A DNA stretch of 64,000 bases, from the NCBI GenBank assembly GCA_030544215.1, contig JARZZO010000013.1:49185196-49249195 (forward strand). Direction: 5' to 3'. Positions 61,561-64,000 of this stretch are shown one piece after another (position 1 is the stretch's first letter; each line of letters begins with the position of its first letter). The notes under the pieces were generated by a model. It did no database searches, was not told where the DNA came from, and worked only from the letters and a program-made list of their open reading frames with translations. This DNA is from Zantedeschia hybrid cultivar. Lineage: Eukaryota; Streptophyta; Magnoliopsida; Alismatales; Araceae. Made by a program: the position numbers and the translations under genes.

Positions 61561-64000
61561 ATGGCAGAGCAAGGACATCATGAACAGGATGTGGAGCAGC
61601 AGGGTGCTGATCCTGGTTGGCAGCATTGCACACTAGTGGACAATGTTAAGAGGAGGGTCAAATGCAACTGGTATGGAAAGGAGATGGGTGGAGGCGTGTA
61701 TCGCCTAAAAAATCATATTGCTGGCATATCAGGAGAAATCAGCAGATGTGAGTTAGTCCCGCTGAACTTGAAGAAGGAAATGAGGATTTATATGATGGGT
61801 AAAAAGGCACAGAAAGATTTATCATCTCAACAACACAGATTTGCAAGATGAGATATCAGGGCACCAGAGACGAAGGAATTATAGTCTACCTGTTCAGCGG
61901 CCGATCAATTTAGATGATGATGATGAGGAGGAAGAGGAGGATCCAGATGACCCTGATGCAGAGTACACTAGAGTTGTTCGTGCTAGTTTGCGGACAAATA
62001 AAGAAGATGAGGACCGGCGAAGAGGCATAGGATCATCAGGTGAATAAGTGCCTACTGCTTCTCAACTTGGGAGATTCGTTTCTAGGGGCTCTTCTGGTCG
62101 CAGGACTGCTAGTTCTATGTTGGGTTGTTGACGGACGTCAGATGTGGCACGCGGTCCAATGGACCAATTTTTGTACAGATTAAGGTCTGCCAAACAGTCT
62201 GAAATCAAGCAAGTATTCAAAGGAGTCAAGGCCTCAGCAAAAAATGCATTGAAATGAATTGTGAAATGGTTTTTACATGCAGGTGTGCCAACACATACAA
62301 CATCCAGTCCATATTTTCAGACGATGGTGGATACAATTGCAGATGTTGGGCCTAGTGTAAATGCCTCCACACCTCGCTACATTTATGATGTTGGGCTCGA
62401 AGAGGAGTAAAATGACTTGAAGGTATGGGTCAACAACTTCAAAAATGTATGGAAGGAGCGTGGTTGTACCATCATGTGTGATGGTTGGACAGGGACCACA
62501 AGGAGATCCATGATTAATTTCCTTGTGTATTGCAGCGAGAGCTTTGAAGTCTGTGGATGCCTCAAATAGAATAAAGAATGTTGATTATTTGTACGGGCTA
62601 ATGAATGACGTAGTAGAGAAAATTGATAAAGAAAATGTTGTGCAGATAGTCGCTAACAACGAAGCAAGTTACAAAGCAGCTGGTAAATTGTTGATGCAGA
62701 AGATGGACTATTTGTACTGGGTGTTTTGTGCAGTACATTCCATTGACTTGATAATAGAGGACATAGGTAAAAACCCTTTTGTTGCTGAGGTGGTACAGTA
62801 TGCTCAGATGATCACGAGATTTATTTATAGTCACAATATGATCTTACATATAATGAGGGAGCATACAGGTGGACGAGATCTTCTTCGTGCTGGTCTTACC
62901 AGATTTGCATCTAACTTCATCTCTTTAGAGAGCCTGAGTAAATACAAGCATTAGTTGGTCCAGTTAATCCACTCTAACGAGTTTCTGGCACATATAGGGA
63001 CACTGAGGGCCAATGCTAGAGAAGTTGCCTTGGCAGTGCAATCGCTAGTTGGGGAGATAAGTTTTTGAGATAAAATTTCTCGCTATTTAAAAGTGGTTGA
63101 GCCTCTGGTACATGTTCTGAAGTTAGTTGATGGAGATGACAAAAATGACATGTGATATTTGTATGAGGCCATAGATAGAGCAAAGGAGCACTTGAGGGAA
63201 AGCCTTCCTATTGTTCATGACAAATGGTAGAGGATCATCGATGATAGATGAGAGTCGACTCTCTATCATGATCTCCATACTGCTGGTTAATTATTCATCT
63301 TTTCAACTTGATTTTATTTAATTAATTTTAATGACATTTATTTTTATAACTAATGAACCATAATTTAAATAAATGATATTTTTACAACCCAATGTATTAG
63401 TATAGTGAGAGCGTGCATAATGATGGAGAGGTCTTTCGAGGCACAACTAATGTAATTACTAGAATATCAAGAAATACAACTGAAAGAATAGATGTCTTAG
63501 CAGAGGTAACATAAAAAGTAGGAGTTTTTGAAAATTTAGTCTTCTATCATTAACTTATGTCATTTATATTTATTTTATAGATGGAGAGATTTAAATTGAA
63601 GATTGACATTTATGGAGATGATGATGTCAGGGTTGCAGTAATGAAGACAACTCCATGTGAATTACATAATAAATAGTCAAATACTCAATTTAATGAATTA
63701 CTACCATTCATTATTAATATCGTCATCTTCTCTTTTTTTTTTTTGCAATATCTGAATGATAGATCCAGATTAATTACAGACAAGCTGCCACAAATCCTTT
63801 AGCGTATGTTGTAATGAGAGTACTCAGTCAAACCACTTCTTCCAGTCAGTGTGAAAAAAAACTGGAATACATTCAGTCTCATTCACACGAAGGTTCGCAA
63901 CATATTGGGTGTTTCTAGGATGGAGAAGTTGGTGTACTGTCACTGCAACATGCGCCTAAAAATCAGGCAGATTCAAGAAGGACAAAGATTTGAAAGACGG
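61561..64000 (+). pseudogene. hAT transposase (BED finger, DUF659, C-terminal dimerisation)
   Basis: An acceptor-like TTATACAG precedes the ATG. The N-terminus DPGWQHCTLVDN to VYRLKNHIAGISG is a BED zinc finger, but the CxxC pair reads CNWY, so one zinc ligand is lost. After a stop at 61849-61851 the coding continues in another frame: an acidic stretch, then VPTHTTSSPYFQTMVD and CTIMCDGWTGTTRRSMINF (DUF659 start), with stops at 62045, 62129, 62255, 62408 and 62567. After a further shift, SVDASNRIKN, VVQIVANNEASYKAAGKLLM and LIIEDIGKNPFVAEVV follow to a stop at 62952. The C-terminal dimerisation part (NWNTFSLIHTKVRN, MEKLVYCHCNMRLK) is at 63859-63960, with a frame problem at an A run. The gene is non-functional. 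Confidence 0.9.

Larger units (their letters stand above)
58256..64000 (+). mobile_element. Decayed hAT transposon, 5' end and body
   Basis: The probable left terminus CAAGGATTGAAAACTCGG at 58256 is followed by subterminal GGATCGGCCGATCCGG-type repeats, as in hAT elements with CA ends. A transposase pseudogene in the same orientation occupies 61561 onward and runs off the window, so the right terminus and the 8-bp duplication cannot be checked. A copia-type LTR and a tandem hairpin array lie between. If the CSLC gene is intact, this element is inside its intron 1. Confidence 0.6.

Overview
The window looks like plant nuclear DNA, most likely from a monocot. Coding sequence is split by GT-AG introns. 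First exons are GC-rich (SEC23, FKBP62, the MFS transporter, CSLC) and sit among AT-rich introns. Between genes the DNA is packed with plant-type LTR retrotransposons, hAT and Tourist-like elements and poly(A)-tailed retroelements. The plant assignment rests on recognisable plant families; the monocot assignment is an inference from base composition.

From left to right: (1) a minus-strand SEC23 gene (COPII coat) with two exons visible at 4064-5339, whose remaining exons are not in the window. A complete non-autonomous copia-type LTR element (153-3278, TSD GATCC) lies where the next intron should be and carries two small hAT-type insertions. (2) An AT-rich gene desert to 15 kb with MITEs and a TTA-rich array. 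(3) A complete 13-exon FKBP62/ROF1-type co-chaperone gene, minus strand, 15033-19447, 578 aa. (4) A complete 7-exon MFSD5-like transporter gene (molybdate-anion transporter family), minus strand, 22973-28165, 448 aa. (5) A cluster at 30-31 kb of four units, one inverted, each with a snRNA-type USE-like box and a TATA box exactly 25 nt downstream. (6) A putative TIR element at 31.6-34.5 kb holding a broken PLAT-domain exon and a poly(A) retroelement. (7) A KIN-12 kinesin pseudogene without a motor domain, split by a hAT MITE, 35.9-38.4 kb. (8) A tandem duplication at 41.5-45.3 kb invaded by a hAT element, which was itself invaded by a 2.7 kb solo LTR full of GC-rich dyads. (9) A stretch rich in TAATCGATTA motifs, a Tourist MITE, two related LTRs and a minus-strand poly(A) element. 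(10) The first exon of a CSLC (xyloglucan glucan synthase) gene at 54896-55651, plus strand. Its long first intron probably runs to the right edge and contains a decayed autonomous-type hAT element (58256 onward) with transposase remains.

The active genes belong to unrelated housekeeping processes: ER export, Hsp90/peptidyl-prolyl isomerase chaperoning, anion transport and Golgi hemicellulose synthesis. I see no operon-like or pathway link between them. Much of the rest can be read as insertion history, because target-site duplications and paralogous empty sites survive. Exon boundaries were placed by eye from splice sites and family conservation; no alignment or database search was run.
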